From positions 293,495,217-293,559,216 of the forward strand of contig OZ024740.1 of assembly GCA_964016885.1 (NCBI GenBank): a DNA stretch of 64,000 nucleotides, given 5' to 3'. Numbering within the stretch: position 1 is the first letter of the stretch; the number at the start of each line of letters is the position of its first letter. This DNA is from Eledone cirrhosa. Lineage: Eukaryota > Mollusca > Cephalopoda > Octopoda > Eledonidae. This document shows positions 54,369-64,000 of this stretch, in pieces. The position numbers and the translations under genes are program-made. Under the pieces are notes generated by a model that saw only the letters and a program-made list of their open reading frames with translations, had not been told where the DNA came from and ran no database searches.

Positions 54369-56818
54369 TTGTTATGCTTTGGAGGGTCATGTTGCCAATA
54401 CTCCATTCTGTATGTATTGACTCTAGAGCCACTACTGCGGAAATTGGGGCTGTTGCAGGGCATCCCTCTAGAACCGGGACTGCGCAAAGCGGCGTCGGCT
54501 TATGCCGGCGACGTGACGGTAATGGTGTCGAGCACCTCGGAAATCGGGGTGATCGGCAACTTACTGAAAGAATACGAAACGCTGACGGGAGCAAAACTAA
54601 ACCCGGACAAGTCTGTCGGTTTGCAACTCGGCACGTGGAGAGGCAAACCGATGACGTCCGACAGCGTCGTTGGACGCTGGACGGACGGACCGGTGAAATT
54701 GCTCGGGGTCTGGTTCGGTCCAGACCTCCAGGTGGAGAAAAACTGGACCGAGGTCACGGCCAAGGTGTTTGCACTCACTCAGAAGTGGGCAGAGTGCAAA
54801 CTGTCCTTGAAAGGTCGAGCGGTGGTGGCGAACACTTTCATAGCGTCCGTCATCTACTACCGCTTGACTGTCGTGCCTTGTCCCCGTGAACACCTCGCCA
54901 AGATGGAACGCATGCTCTTCCACTTTCTGTGGAAGAAGCTGGTGAGGAGATCCGTCTGCTGTCAGCACCCTTCCAACGGAGGGCTGGGAATGCCGTGGCT
55001 GATGATGCGCTGAGGCTGCAGCATCTCCAGGTATTCCTCACCGACTCCCAACCGGTGTGGGCACCGTTTATGAGACAGGCTTTCCCACAGCTCGTCTCGC
55101 TGACGGAGCTGCAGTCCTGGGTGAAGAAAAGACCGAAAACGATGGGCGCCTGGCACATTGAATGCGCTCAGGCGCTCACAGTCCTCTGGCAAGCGGGCGC
55201 AGCAATCAGTGGAGACTCCACTTCGACATTCTATAGAGGGATTGTACGTTACAGGGGCGACGACGTGCTCGGAGAGACTCTGGGCGTTGAAGGCGATGAG
55301 TTCACCAGTCTGTTTGGTAGGACTTTCCGCCCGGGACCTATGGACAACTTCCAGAGGTCCCTGGCCTGGCAGTGCTACCGAGGAGCTCTACCGGTTTGTG
55401 ACAAGATCTACAGGCACGGACGCCCCAGCAGGGATCCTTCCAAACGGACGTGTCCAAGATGCGCGCAGGACATTGAAACAGTCCTGCACGCAATTGTACA
55501 CTGCCCGGGCGTAACCGACCTGTGGAACTATGCAGAACAACTGCTGTCGCGTATGGGACAAATCCAGTTGACTGCCGAGTCCATAGTAAGGATCAAACAG
55601 CCAGCCTCTTTAAAAAACGAAAGAGAGGCGGTTTTCCTCTGTACGGTGGCTATGGTGAAAGAAGTTATATGGTGAACGAGGTTGAGAGGACTGAGGACAG
55701 ATGCCTTTCTCTCCGGACAACAATTGATTCCCTTCTTTAAGTATCACTTTAGAAGGAGAATCAGGGTGGAGAGAGAGGCACTGCACCCCAGTAAATTTAC
55801 TGAAAGGTGGGTGAATGAAGTGAAAATGGCCGGAGTGATTGGGCCTTCTCTGTTTATAAGCCTGTAGGTTGAGGAAGAGAGCAAAAGGAAGAAAGGAGCA
55901 CTTGCAACATGCTCCTGGAGTTGAGGGTTGTTCTATCGACGCGGTATTAAACAACCCATTTGTGGCGCCTCCCCCCTATTGGGGATTTCGATTGTTGTAA
56001 TTGTTTGTTTTTATATTTTTTACACGACTGTATGTAAAATCCCCGGCATGTCTTTGTATTGTCCTCTTTTCTTGTGCGCCCTTGTGGCTAATAAAGAAAT
56101 ATTTATTATAAATTTAGGAATTTATAAATTTCCGGTTGGTTGGTTGGTTGGTTGGTTCCACAACCAGACGATTGTTCATATATTGTCAAAGTTCTTTCGT
56201 CACGCGTTCTGTGACCTCTTCAGTGACCATGGATTCTTTTCTTTGTTTTTGTGCCTCTCCTTTGTTCTGTCCTACGCCATCTTGTTTTTGTGTGTGTTCT
56301 GTGCTTAGTTTGCGCATGTTTATATTTGTTTATTTATTTGTTTATTTACATGTTACTGGTTGGTTGTTTGTTCTATGTGTGTGTGTGTTTTCATTTTGTC
56401 CTTAATTGTAAGTTGTGATGGAACAGCAACATCACAACTTACAATTAAGGACAAAATGAAAACACACACACACATAGAACAAACAACCAACCAGTAACAT
56501 GTAAATAAACAAATATAAACACACACAGACACCCGGATGTAACACATGCACAAACTAAGCACACAACACACAAAACAAGATGGCGTAGGACAGAACAAAG
56601 GAGAGGCACAAAAACAAAGAAAAGAATCCCCGGTCACTGAAGAGGTCACAGAATGTGTGACGAAAGAACTTTGACAATATATGAACAATCGTCTGGTTGT
56701 GGAACCAACCAGCCAACCGGAAATTTATAAATTCCTAAATTTATAATAAATTGAAGTGAAAGCAACTGGTGCGTGTGTTTCTTATTGGCAACATGACCCT
56801 CCCAAAGCATAACAATAT
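54369..56818. mobile_element. Large fold-back with a LINE inside its left arm
   Basis: Left arm part 1, 54,369-54,400 (TTGTTATGCTTTGGAGGGTC, then ATGTTGCCAATA), matches the inverse of 56,785-56,818. Left arm part 2, 56,101-56,420, is the inverse of 56,430-56,750 with small indels around a 9-nt loop (GAACAGCAA). Between the two left parts lies the 54,401-56,100 LINE, replacing about 33 bp present in the right arm (AGAAACACACGCACCAG…). Arm length before insertion is about 390 bp. Confidence 0.88.
54401..56100 (+). mobile_element. L1/Tx1-like LINE, 5' truncated and inactivated
   Basis: Starts within the RT at a point matching about 59,803 of the intact copy and covers the same C-terminus: [31 protein letters not shown] (YADD changed to YAGD), [33 protein letters not shown]. 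It then has a frameshift near 55,010 (about 8 nt lost), the continuation LQVFLTDSQPVWAPFM, and the zinc-knuckle-like CPRCAQDIETVLHAIVHCPG. A Trp codon has become TGA at 55,673. 3' UTR ends CTTGTGGCTAATAAAGAAAT. Confidence 0.93.
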
Positions 56819-56885
56819 CGGTTTCAACACACGTTTTCAGGTAAAGAATCTTGCTAAACAAATTCAGAAACGAAATACATATACG

Positions 56886-58187
56886 TCAGGCAGTGACGGT
56901 CCACAGAATCAAAGGCCTTCTTAAAGTCAATGAAAACCATGACCGCAGGAAGGCACTTTGCTCTAGCTCCCTCTGATACTCTCCTCAACATCATGATGTG
57001 ACTGGTGGTTGATCTTCCCTCTCTGAAGCCTTTCTGTTTGTCCCTGAGCTTCTTCTCCATCTAAGGCTGGATCCTGTTAAGAATCATCCTGTTGAGGGTC
57101 TTTGCCACAAGTGACGTCAGCGAGATCCCCTGTAGTTGTTGGTGGTAGAGAGATCTCCCTTCTTTGGCACTGGGACTTATGGAATCCCCAAGAAGATAGT
57201 GGACCTGATATCACTGCTCTACACCAACACCAAAGCCCAAGTCATTACAGCTGATGGGATGACGGAGTTCTTTGAGATACTGGCTGGAGTGCTCCAGGGA
57301 GATACATTGGCTCCCTACCTTTTTATCATCGTAGTGGACTATTGTATGCGCCTTGCACTGGAGAAACACCAGGACTCTGGGTTTACTGCAGCACCGGCTC
57401 TGAGCAGGAGAGTTAAGGCAAAAAAGATATCGGATGCTGAATTTGCCGACGACATAGTTTTGGTGACAAATACAGTGAAGGAGGCAGAGGATTTGATGCA
57501 GAAGGTTGAGACTGTGGGGCTGAGAATGAATGAGACTAAAACAAAATATCTGGTAGAGAATGTTGAGAAGCCAGAGGGGATCACTAATGTAGGCGGGAAG
57601 CCGCTAGAATTGGTTGAGGACTTCCTGTATTTGGGAGCAAAAGTTGGGAATACGGAAGATGATGTGGTTGAGAGGAAGAGCAAAGCCTGGGCGGTGTGTC
57701 ACAGCTTGAGATCGGTGTGGAAGTCGGACCTTCGTAAAGACCTGAAAATCCGCCTCTTCATTGCTGAGGTGGAGTCTGTGCTGCTGTACGGGTCTGAGAC
57801 TTGGACACTGACCACGAAACTCACTCAGATGGTGGATGGGTGCTACACGAGAATGCTGAGGATGGCTCTGAACATTATTCAGTATACACTGAGCATGAAA
57901 AACTCAGAGCTGTATGGGAGCCTCCCAAAAGTCAGCTAAAAAGTGACACAGAGGAGACTGAGGTTAGCTGGACATGCTCACCAACATCCAGAGTTGACAT
58001 TGCAATCAGTGCTCCTGTGGGAGCCCCTACATGGACACACTAGAAGAGGAAGACCAAGGTTAACGTATGTTGATGCCCTAAGGACAGACACTGGTCTGTT
58101 GGAGACGCAGGACATGGCAGCAATAATGAGGGACAGAGACCGCTGGAGAGAACTCGTCCATGGATCTCGGGAATTTTACCCGTCCTA
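56886..58187. mobile_element. LINE with inverted 5' segment (twin-priming pattern)
   Basis: Minus strand, 57,170 down to about 56,886: VPVPKKGDLS, NNYRGISLTSLVAKTLNRM, QKGFREGRSTTSHIMMLRR, FIDFKKAFDSVDRH (RT blocks 0-A). Plus strand from about 57,175: GIPKKIVDLISLLYTNTKAQ, GVLQGDTLAPYLFIIV, AEFADDIVLVTNT, FLYLGAKVGN, LLYGSETWTLT, RLRLAGHAHQHPE, RGRPRLTYVDALR, to about 58,187. The two halves are adjacent parts of one RT in opposite orientation, joined at about 57,170-57,180. Confidence 0.92.
57136..57939 (+). pseudogene. LINE RT palm, thumb and connection (sense part)
   Basis: Open for about 260 codons, with FADD as catalytic motif and YLGAKV and YGSETWT downstream. It ends at a TAA (57,937) where related elements read through, and continues in another frame as KVTQRRLRLAGHAHQH. 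Fragment, not a host gene. Confidence 0.88.
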
Positions 58188-58197
58188 GAAAAAGAGA

Positions 58198-58374
58198 ATA
58201 TATATATATATATAGTTATGTAATAAACAAGATAAGTTAATTATTTCATTTACCAAAGGTTTCACGAAGACAGACGTCTGTGTCAGGCTCGTAAATAAAA
58301 TAATTATCTTAGCTAAAAAGCTCTGTAGCCTACATAGAGCAGTCTCTTTTCCTTTACCTTTCCTACGGAAACAC

Positions 58375-58466
<92 letters not shown>

Positions 58467-58497
58467 GGCTATTGGTGAGCTTTGTTATTCTAAACTT
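58198..58497. repeat. (TA)n stretches
   Basis: (TA)n at 58,199-58,214 and 58,380-58,462 around a non-repetitive 165-bp segment containing TTTCACGAAGACAGACGTCT. Confidence 0.92.
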
Positions 58498-58566
58498 ACC
58501 CCTGCGCACTCACAGGATCACCAATTTTGTCTGATGATCCTGTGAGTATGCAGGTAAGACTCCAGA
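58498..58566. repeat. Imperfect hairpin
   Basis: TTACCCCTGCGCACTCACAG followed by GATCA is matched by TGATCCTGTGAGTATGCAGG followed by TAAG across a short loop (CCAATTTTGTC). Confidence 0.78.
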
Positions 58567-58649
58567 GTAACAAGGCTTAGTCATAATAAATGAAAATTTA
58601 AACTCAAATTTGGTATTGAGTTTTCACTCTTAATTCTTAATTCAATAAT

Positions 58650-58996
58650 TCTCGTACTCACAGGTTTTGAATAATCGTCCTCACTCCCGCTTATTAAATT
58701 GTTAGATTTTTCCCACCCCACCCCGGTTTTTATTACACCCCCCAACCCTCACCGGCTTATTAAATTTTGCTAATCTGCTCATCTCCGGCGAAATTTTATT
58801 GTAAGTGATTCATATTGATACAGGAGCTGGAGAATCTAATAATTATTTTATTTTACATTAAAAAACCCTTATATATGATAAAAGGGCATTACAAGAAATC
58901 CCATATTTACGAACGTACACTATGCAATTACTGATTTTCCAAGCCCCCTCCTCCCATCATTTCCACCCCTCCTATTATTTGGGACCGAAGAGTGCC
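58650..58996. mobile_element. TIR MITE, relative of 3,343-3,755
   Basis: Starts TACTCACAGGTTTTGAATAA and ends CTATTATTTGGGACCGAAGAG. Interior CTTATTAAATTTTGCTAATC is shared with about 10,275. About 340 bp. Confidence 0.6.
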
Positions 58997-59253
58997 ACCA
59001 AACTCTCCCCCACTCTATATCTACTACACGGAACTCTCTTCTAATCCCCCGCTCTATATAAATTTACACCAAACTCTCCCCCCTCTATATCTACTACACA
59101 GAACTCTCCCCCAACCCCCCTCTTTATCAAATATCACCAAAATATACCCCTCTGTATATCTGCCATACATCACTCTCTCTCATTCCCTCTCACTCTATCC
59201 ACCACTACCAAACTCTCCTCCTCTCTATATCTATCAATATCTATCTCTATCAA
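58996..59253. repeat. CT-rich minisatellite, left part
   Basis: Diverged units built from ACCAAACTCTCCCCC, CTCTATATCTACTACAC and GGAACTCTC. The same units continue at 61,523-61,900 on the other side of a LINE. Confidence 0.85.
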
Positions 59254-61501
59254 AAAAAAATGCCGGTCTTCTTCTCCGAACTCCTCGAAGCGGTCTACTG
59301 CAATTGGCAGCAGAACGGGAGAATTCCTTGTTCTGTAGCCAAGGGCGTAGTCACGCTGGTGAGGAAGGACGAGAACAAGGGGGATAATATAAATAATTTT
59401 CGGCCCATAACCCTGCTAAACACAGAGTTAAAGATTTTGGACAAGGTGTTAGCAAAGAGGTTGGCGCTTGTCGTGGGTGGCCTGGTGGGAGATGCGCAGA
59501 CATGTGCTATCCCATCCAGGTCCATTCACGATAACCTTCACCTCATGCGATACATCATAGAGAGGGTTGGCAACAAACCCGGCTTCGGTGGGGCCCTGAT
59601 CAACTTAGATCAGTCTAAGGCCTTCGATAGGGTCGACCATGGTTACCTGGATGCGGTGCTAGCGGCGGCTGGGTTCGGTCCTGTTTTCAGAGGCTGGATC
59701 ACTGCCCTACATAGCAACCACATCTGTTCTAGGATCAAGGTGAACGGCTACCTTTCGAAGCCGTTCGAAATCACACGATCCATTCGACAGGGGTGCCCTC
59801 TCTCCTCCCTTCTGTACGTATTGACTCTCGAGCCTTTACTGAGGAAGTTGGAGTTGTTGCAGGGTATCCCCCTGGAACCAGGATTGAGCAAAGCGGTGTC
59901 GGCCTACGCCGATGACGTAACAGTAATGGTATCAACCGACTCGGAGATCGAGGCGATCGGTACCTTACTGGAGGAGTACGAAAGGTTGTCAGGAGCGAAA
60001 CTGAACCGGGAAAAATCCATCGGGCTGCAACTCGGAACGTGGAGAGGCAGACCGATGCCTCCTGAGGCTGTCGTCGGACACTGGACGGAGGACCCGGTAA
60101 AGTTGCTTGGGGTCTGGTTTGGACCGGACCTCCAGGTGGAAAAGAACTGGAACGAGGTTACGAACAAGGTGTTTGCACTAACCCAGAAATGGGCCAAGTG
60201 TAAGCTGTCCCTAAAAGGCCGGGCGGAGGTGGCGAACATTTACATAGCGTCCGTCACTTACTACCGCCTGACTGTCGTGCCTTGCCCTAAGGAAACACTC
60301 ACCACCATGGAACGCATGCTCTTCCAATTTCTTTGGAAGAGGCGTCCTCCTATGGTGAGAAGATCCATCTGCTGCCAACAACCTTCGAAAGGAGGGCTGG
60401 GGATGCCGTGGTTGATGATGCGTAGGCACGCATTAAGGCTACGGCACCTACAGGTATTCCTCACTGGTCAACCGGTGTGGGCTCCGTTCGTGAAACGAGC
60501 CTTTCCGAGACTCGTCTCGCTCACCGAGCTACAGTCCTGGGTCAAGCAAAGATCCGGAAAACTGGGAGACTGGCACACTGAGTGTGCTCAGGCGCTCAGG
60601 GCTCTCTGGCAAGCGGGCCGGGCCATCGGTGGAGAATCCACCTCATCATTCTATAGAGGGCTGGTGGCTAGCAGGGGCAATGACACCCTTGGAGAGTCGC
60701 TGGACATGGAAGAAGACGAACTGGCCAGCCTGTTCGGTAGGACTTTCGGCCCAGGACCAATGGACAACTTCCAGAAGTCACTGGCCTGGCAGTGCTACCG
60801 GGGGGCTCTACCCATTCGAGAGAGGCTCTACAGACACGGGCGCCCGGGCAGGGATCCCTCAAAAAAGATTTGCCCTAGATGCGTGCGTCACGAAGAAACC
60901 GTTGCGCACGCATTGGTGCAATGTCCGGGCGTGGCTGATCTGTGGGGCTACGCCGAACGACTGCTGTCGCGGGTGGCGCCGATTAAATTGACCGCCGAGT
61001 CCGTGATGACAATCAAACCGCCTCCCCTCTTCACAAAGGAAGCAAAGGCGGTTTTTCTGTGCGTAATAGCCATGTTGAAAGAGGTTGTTTGGTGGACACG
61101 ATTGAAAGGTCTGAGGTCAGGCAACCTCCTCTCTGGCCATAGTCTGGTCTACTTCTTCCGATATCACTTCGGAAGAAGGATAAGAATGGAGAGAGAGGTG
61201 CTTGGCCACAGGCAGTTTTATGAAAGGTGGGTGATAGTGGCGAGAATGGCTCGTGTAAATGGGCCTTCTCTGTATACCATCCTGTAGGTAAAGAAGTAAA
61301 GGAGAGGGGAGCACCTTCTCCATGTGCTCCCCGGGCAAAGGATTGCACACTTTTTCGGGGGGGTGTGCAACCCCCATCACGTCCCCTCCCTTTTGAGGTT
61401 ATTTTCGATTATTTTCATGTTACACCCTTTTTACTCGATTATATGTAAACTCCCCCTTTGTATTTGTCCCTTCTTTTTATGCCTTTATGGTAAATAAAGA
61501 A
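59254..61501 (+). mobile_element. L1/Tx1-like LINE, 5' truncated, with 21-bp target duplication
   Basis: A perfect 21-bp direct repeat (starts ATCAATATC, ends CTATCAA) lies at 59,233-59,253 and 61,502-61,522. The insert begins with an A-run and ends AATAAAGA, with no 5' end or endonuclease. The perfect duplication and the uninterrupted coding region suggest a recent insertion into the CT-rich minisatellite. Confidence 0.93.
59260..61287 (+). CDS. LINE reverse transcriptase, open C-terminal 675 codons
   Basis: Domains in order: RT fingers and palm FRPITLLNTELKILDKVLAK (about residues 47-66), INLDQSKAFDRVDHGYLDAV (motif A region, about 112-131), [19 protein letters not shown] (about 177-195), AYADDVTVMVS (catalytic YADD, about 217-227), [17 protein letters not shown] (thumb side), then a long C-terminal region with CPRCVRHEETVAHALVQC, the zinc-knuckle-like block (zf-RVT type) usual in L1-like and plant LINE RTs. 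No stop or shift over the whole length. The ATG at 59,260 is at the truncation edge and may not be a natural start. Without endonuclease or ORF1 it cannot move by itself. Confidence 0.92.
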   Translation: MPVFFSELLEAVYCNWQQNGRIPCSVAKGVVTLVRKDENKGDNINNFRPITLLNTELKILDKVLAKRLALVVGGLVGDAQTCAIPSRSIHDNLHLMRYIIERVGNKPGFGGALINLDQSKAFDRVDHGYLDAVLAAAGFGPVFRGWITALHSNHICSRIKVNGYLSKPFEITRSIRQGCPLSSLLYVLTLEPLLRKLELLQGIPLEPGLSKAVSAYADDVTVMVSTDSEIEAIGTLLEEYERLSGAKLNREKSIGLQLGTWRGRPMPPEAVVGHWTEDPVKLLGVWFGPDLQVEKNWNEVTNKVFALTQKWAKCKLSLKGRAEVANIYIASVTYYRLTVVPCPKETLTTMERMLFQFLWKRRPPMVRRSICCQQPSKGGLGMPWLMMRRHALRLRHLQVFLTGQPVWAPFVKRAFPRLVSLTELQSWVKQRSGKLGDWHTECAQALRALWQAGRAIGGESTSSFYRGLVASRGNDTLGESLDMEEDELASLFGRTFGPGPMDNFQKSLAWQCYRGALPIRERLYRHGRPGRDPSKKICPRCVRHEETVAHALVQCPGVADLWGYAERLLSRVAPIKLTAESVMTIKPPPLFTKEAKAVFLCVIAMLKEVVWWTRLKGLRSGNLLSGHSLVYFFRYHFGRRIRMEREVLGHRQFYERWVIVARMARVNGPSLYTIL

Positions 61502-61522
61502 ATCAATATCTATCTCTATCAA

Positions 61523-61900
61523 TCCTTCCTTCTATTCATTACCCCCCCCCCCCCCTATCTACATCAACCATACAACATACTCTCTCAATCTCCCTCTCTA
61601 TATCAATTAACACCAAACTCTCCCACTCTTTATATCTACTACACGGAACTCTTTTCCAACTCTTCTATCTATATCAATTAGCACCAAGTTCCAATCTTTG
61701 ATGCCCTGGTGGCAAATAAATAGAAATATATATCTACTACACGGAACGCCCTTTCAAATACCCCTCTCTATATCAATAAAATAAACATCAATCTCGTCTT
61801 CTCTATATCTAATATACAGCACACTCTCCCAGCCTTTCTCTCTATATCAATTACCACCGAACTCTCTCCCTCTCTATATCTACATCTATCTTTATATAAC
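61523..61900. repeat. CT-rich minisatellite, right part, with a LINE tail remnant
   Basis: Same units as 58,996-59,253 (TATATCAATTAACACCAAAC, CTCTATATCTACTACACGG). A short segment at about 61,690-61,730 (GATGCCCTGGTGGCAAATAA) resembles the LINE 3' tail and may be another, almost fully truncated, insertion. Confidence 0.82.
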
Positions 61901-62014
61901 ATATACATAAATTGTAGCGCATACACAACTAGATGTGTGTTTTGGTAGTTTCGGAGTCTTTGAGAGACATACATATATACACATACATTTTAATTTATAG
62001 TATAGATATAAGGA

Positions 62015-62225
62015 GCCCCTTCAGTCACAAATGACTATAGGTTTTTTACACCTAGAAAATTCCTCCCTGGGGTACAAGCCTGGGTGAGGTGTTTTTGTGA
62101 AAGACCAGTAATTGGCTATGCATACCAGCCCTGCAGATCGCACCGCCTGGTTCGAGAATCGAACTCTCAACCTAATGATTGGGAATCCAACTCCCCAATC
62201 ACTAAACCACACATCTTAACACACG
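62015..62225 (-). mobile_element. tRNA-derived SINE, antisense
   Basis: In sense, TGTGGTTTAGTGATTGGGGA (A box) and GGTTGAGAGTTCGATTCTCG (B box), then CCAGGCGGTGCGATCTGCAG and a body running to about 62,015. The tRNA head differs from family B. Confidence 0.78.
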
Positions 62226-62512
62226 CACACATATACACATATACACATATACATACACATATATAAACATACATACACACACGTACATTACTTTGCTTGT
62301 ACTTGTGTGTTATATACTTAGCTAAATATATTAAAATTATTAATATTTATGCATGTGTCTGTGTTTGTATGTATATGTGTGTACTTGTATTTAACTTGAA
62401 TGTTTGTGCATGTGTGTGTCTGTGTATGTCCGTATGTGTCTGCGTATGACCATGTGTGCTTGAATATTTGTGCATGCATGTGTGTACATGTATGCCTGTG
62501 TGTGTATGCGTA

Positions 62513-62546
<34 letters not shown>

Positions 62547-62889
62547 TACTTGTATTTAACTTGAATATTTGTAGGATTTCTTAGTTAAATGATAATCAAA
62601 AGTAACGAACGCCTTACCTTAATCAATGACGTATAATTTAAATGTAAGGAAAATGCAGTTACTTATATATATCATAGTTTTGATGAGAATAGCACATCTG
62701 CACCAGCTAAAATCCGGTATAGATTAAAAAACGTGTTCCTGTTTATTAGATATTGCTTCACAAATCTCTAAAGATAAGATTATAGAGAAATATTTCCAGT
62801 ACTGAGGCTTGTGATTATGATTTTCAGTTATTTTCATTGATCGTAATGTTGTTTCCTATCTGTTCTCTGTTTATTCTATCAGGATTCTA
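62226..62889. repeat. CA/TG/TA simple repeats and unrecognised DNA
   Basis: ACACATATACACATATAC-type repeats to about 62,285, TGTGTG-rich sequence at 62,350-62,545. No gene in the rest. Confidence 0.8.
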
Positions 62890-63080
62890 GTCACACCTAA
62901 GCTAGGAAAATGAACCAACCCCCAGTACTTTATCTACGTATATTTTATTTTATCAAACCCGGAAAGATGGACGGTGAATTTGATTTCATCCGGATTTGAA
63001 CTCAGAACTAAGATAGTTGTGTAACAAAATAACAAGACATTTCGTCCAAGTCCAGCTCTACCGCTTCTATCAATCCTCAA
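62890..63080 (-). mobile_element. Decayed SINE A-like copy
   Basis: CCCAGTACTTTATCTACGTA … TTTTATTTTATCAAACCCGG … GATGGACGGTGAATTTG … CCGGATTTGAACTCAGAACT … CTCTACCGCTTCTATCAATC. Confidence 0.65.
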
Positions 63081-63211
63081 GTTATACAGTGTCCCCTCAA
63101 AATGTATACATACTTCAACAGCATTCTAATAAATATTGCATGTACAGGTAATCAAAGTGTATGTACATTTTTTTTTGGGGGGGGGGGGGGGGGACACATA
63201 TATTTGTTTTC

Positions 63212-63953
63212 GGCACTACAACGCTATTAGCTGTTGCTTCTGACAGCTAATACCATGAACTATATTTTCATAGTCATGGTTATTAATGTAGAAAACAAGT
63301 CACATTCACCAACAGTGGAGTTAACTTAAATGAAAATATAGGTGGCCCTTAAAAATTAGAAAACAAATTTATGGTTCTCAAATTTATTTCACCAACCCTT
63401 TATCAAAAGCATGGATACAGTCCACATGGATACAGTCCAATCAAAAGCATGGATACAGTCCACATGGAGACAAGAGACAGTCCCCATGGAGTTTGGTGGT
63501 ATCTGCTGTAGTAGCGGTAGCGATGGTTAATTCCATTAACAATTTGGCCCTTTTAAGAGCCACCTATATTTTCATTTAAGTTAACTCCACTGTTGGTGAA
63601 AATGACTTGTTTTCTACATTGATAACCATGACTATGAAAATATAGTTCATGGTCTTAGCTGTCAAAAGTAACTCCACTGTTGGTGAAAATGACTTGTTTT
63701 CTACATTGATAACCATGACTATGAAAATATAAATGATTAAATCCAATTTATTTGATAACCATGACTTGTTTTCTAATTAACTTAAATTTGTTTTCTAATT
63801 TTGCCCCTCCCCCCCTCTCTATCTCTAAAAAACGCGTGAAAACTCCACTTACGCGTGGTAGTAAAACGGAAATAAACGATGTTTGACGAGTGACGTCATC
63901 TTCGCCTGCTTTCATCGGCTCTTTCCACTGACAGCTAATAGCGTTGTAGTGCC
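63212..63953. mobile_element. TIR element with internal inverted and direct duplications
   Basis: Terminal inverted repeat GGCACTACAACGCTATTAGC at 63,212 and its complement (ending 63,953). Inside, block 63,235-63,350 (TACCATGAACTATATTTTCA … AACAGTGGAGTTAACTTAAA … ATAGGTGGCCC) is inverted at 63,543-63,665. Part of that is directly repeated at 63,668-63,731 and again in pieces to 63,795. No transposase. The window ends soon after. Confidence 0.8.
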
Positions 63954-64000
63954 TTGTTTTCTAACACTTATTCTTCACTGCCTTCTGAGTTTAAATCCCA

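Noticed and set aside
59260..61287. 675-codon frame as a host gene
   Set aside because: RT motifs, a target duplication and a LINE tail show it is a retrotransposon insertion.

Overview
The window looks like nuclear DNA from a coleoid cephalopod, most likely an octopus. It is AT-rich, has short exons with GT-AG borders in long introns, and is crowded with tRNA-derived SINEs, LINE relics, MITEs, fold-back elements and long satellites of types I know from octopus genomes. The organism call is inference from repeat content and gene structure; no species marker was tested.

Two host genes can be assembled by hand from phase-compatible exons. (1) About 7.2-17.7 kb, plus strand: the 3' half of a class C G-protein-coupled receptor of the GABA-B/GPR156 group. 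Five exons, all joined in phase 0, cover TM3, TM4, TM5-TM7, a coiled coil and a 270-residue polar tail ending at a stop. The ligand-binding domain and TM1-TM2 are not visible and should lie to the left. (2) About 50.9-25.35 kb, minus strand: a secreted GH18 chitinase-like protein in eight exons whose phases all agree. They give a signal peptide and one complete GH18 barrel (about 391 residues). The catalytic motif reads [10 protein letters not shown], so the proton-donor Glu is kept but the third Asp of DxxDxDxE is Ser. A donor site after the last exon shows that at least one more 3' exon exists, which I did not find. The two genes are convergent.

Repeat layout: 1-3.2 kb, a 31-bp pyrimidine-rich satellite cut by the window edge; 3.3-7 kb, a TIR MITE and a LINE 3' end; 7-17.7 kb, receptor introns with SINEs, a 105-bp-arm palindrome, an RT relic, a 50-bp minisatellite and a hAT-like element; 17.7-25.3 kb, intergenic SINEs and piggyBac-like MITEs; 25.3-51 kb, chitinase introns carrying a 460-bp fold-back, a 15-bp satellite (about 2.7 kb), a nearly full-length but broken RTE-type LINE, and a 48-bp satellite (about 3.2 kb); 51-64 kb, no host gene seen, only nested elements: two L1/Tx1-like LINE copies, a LINE with an inverted 5' part, a large fold-back with a LINE inside one arm, and a rearranged TIR element at the right end.

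The main points of interest are: the 48-bp satellite appears to be an expansion of a 48-bp unit already tandem inside a dispersed SINE family; the donor splice site of the chitinase signal-peptide exon lies at the broken edge of a SINE and seems to be made from it; the chitinase has a substituted catalytic Asp; two LINEs of different clades share a 3' UTR; and a SINE family shares its 3' tail with RTE-type LINEs. I found no evidence of an operon, CRISPR array, prophage or bacterial-type system.
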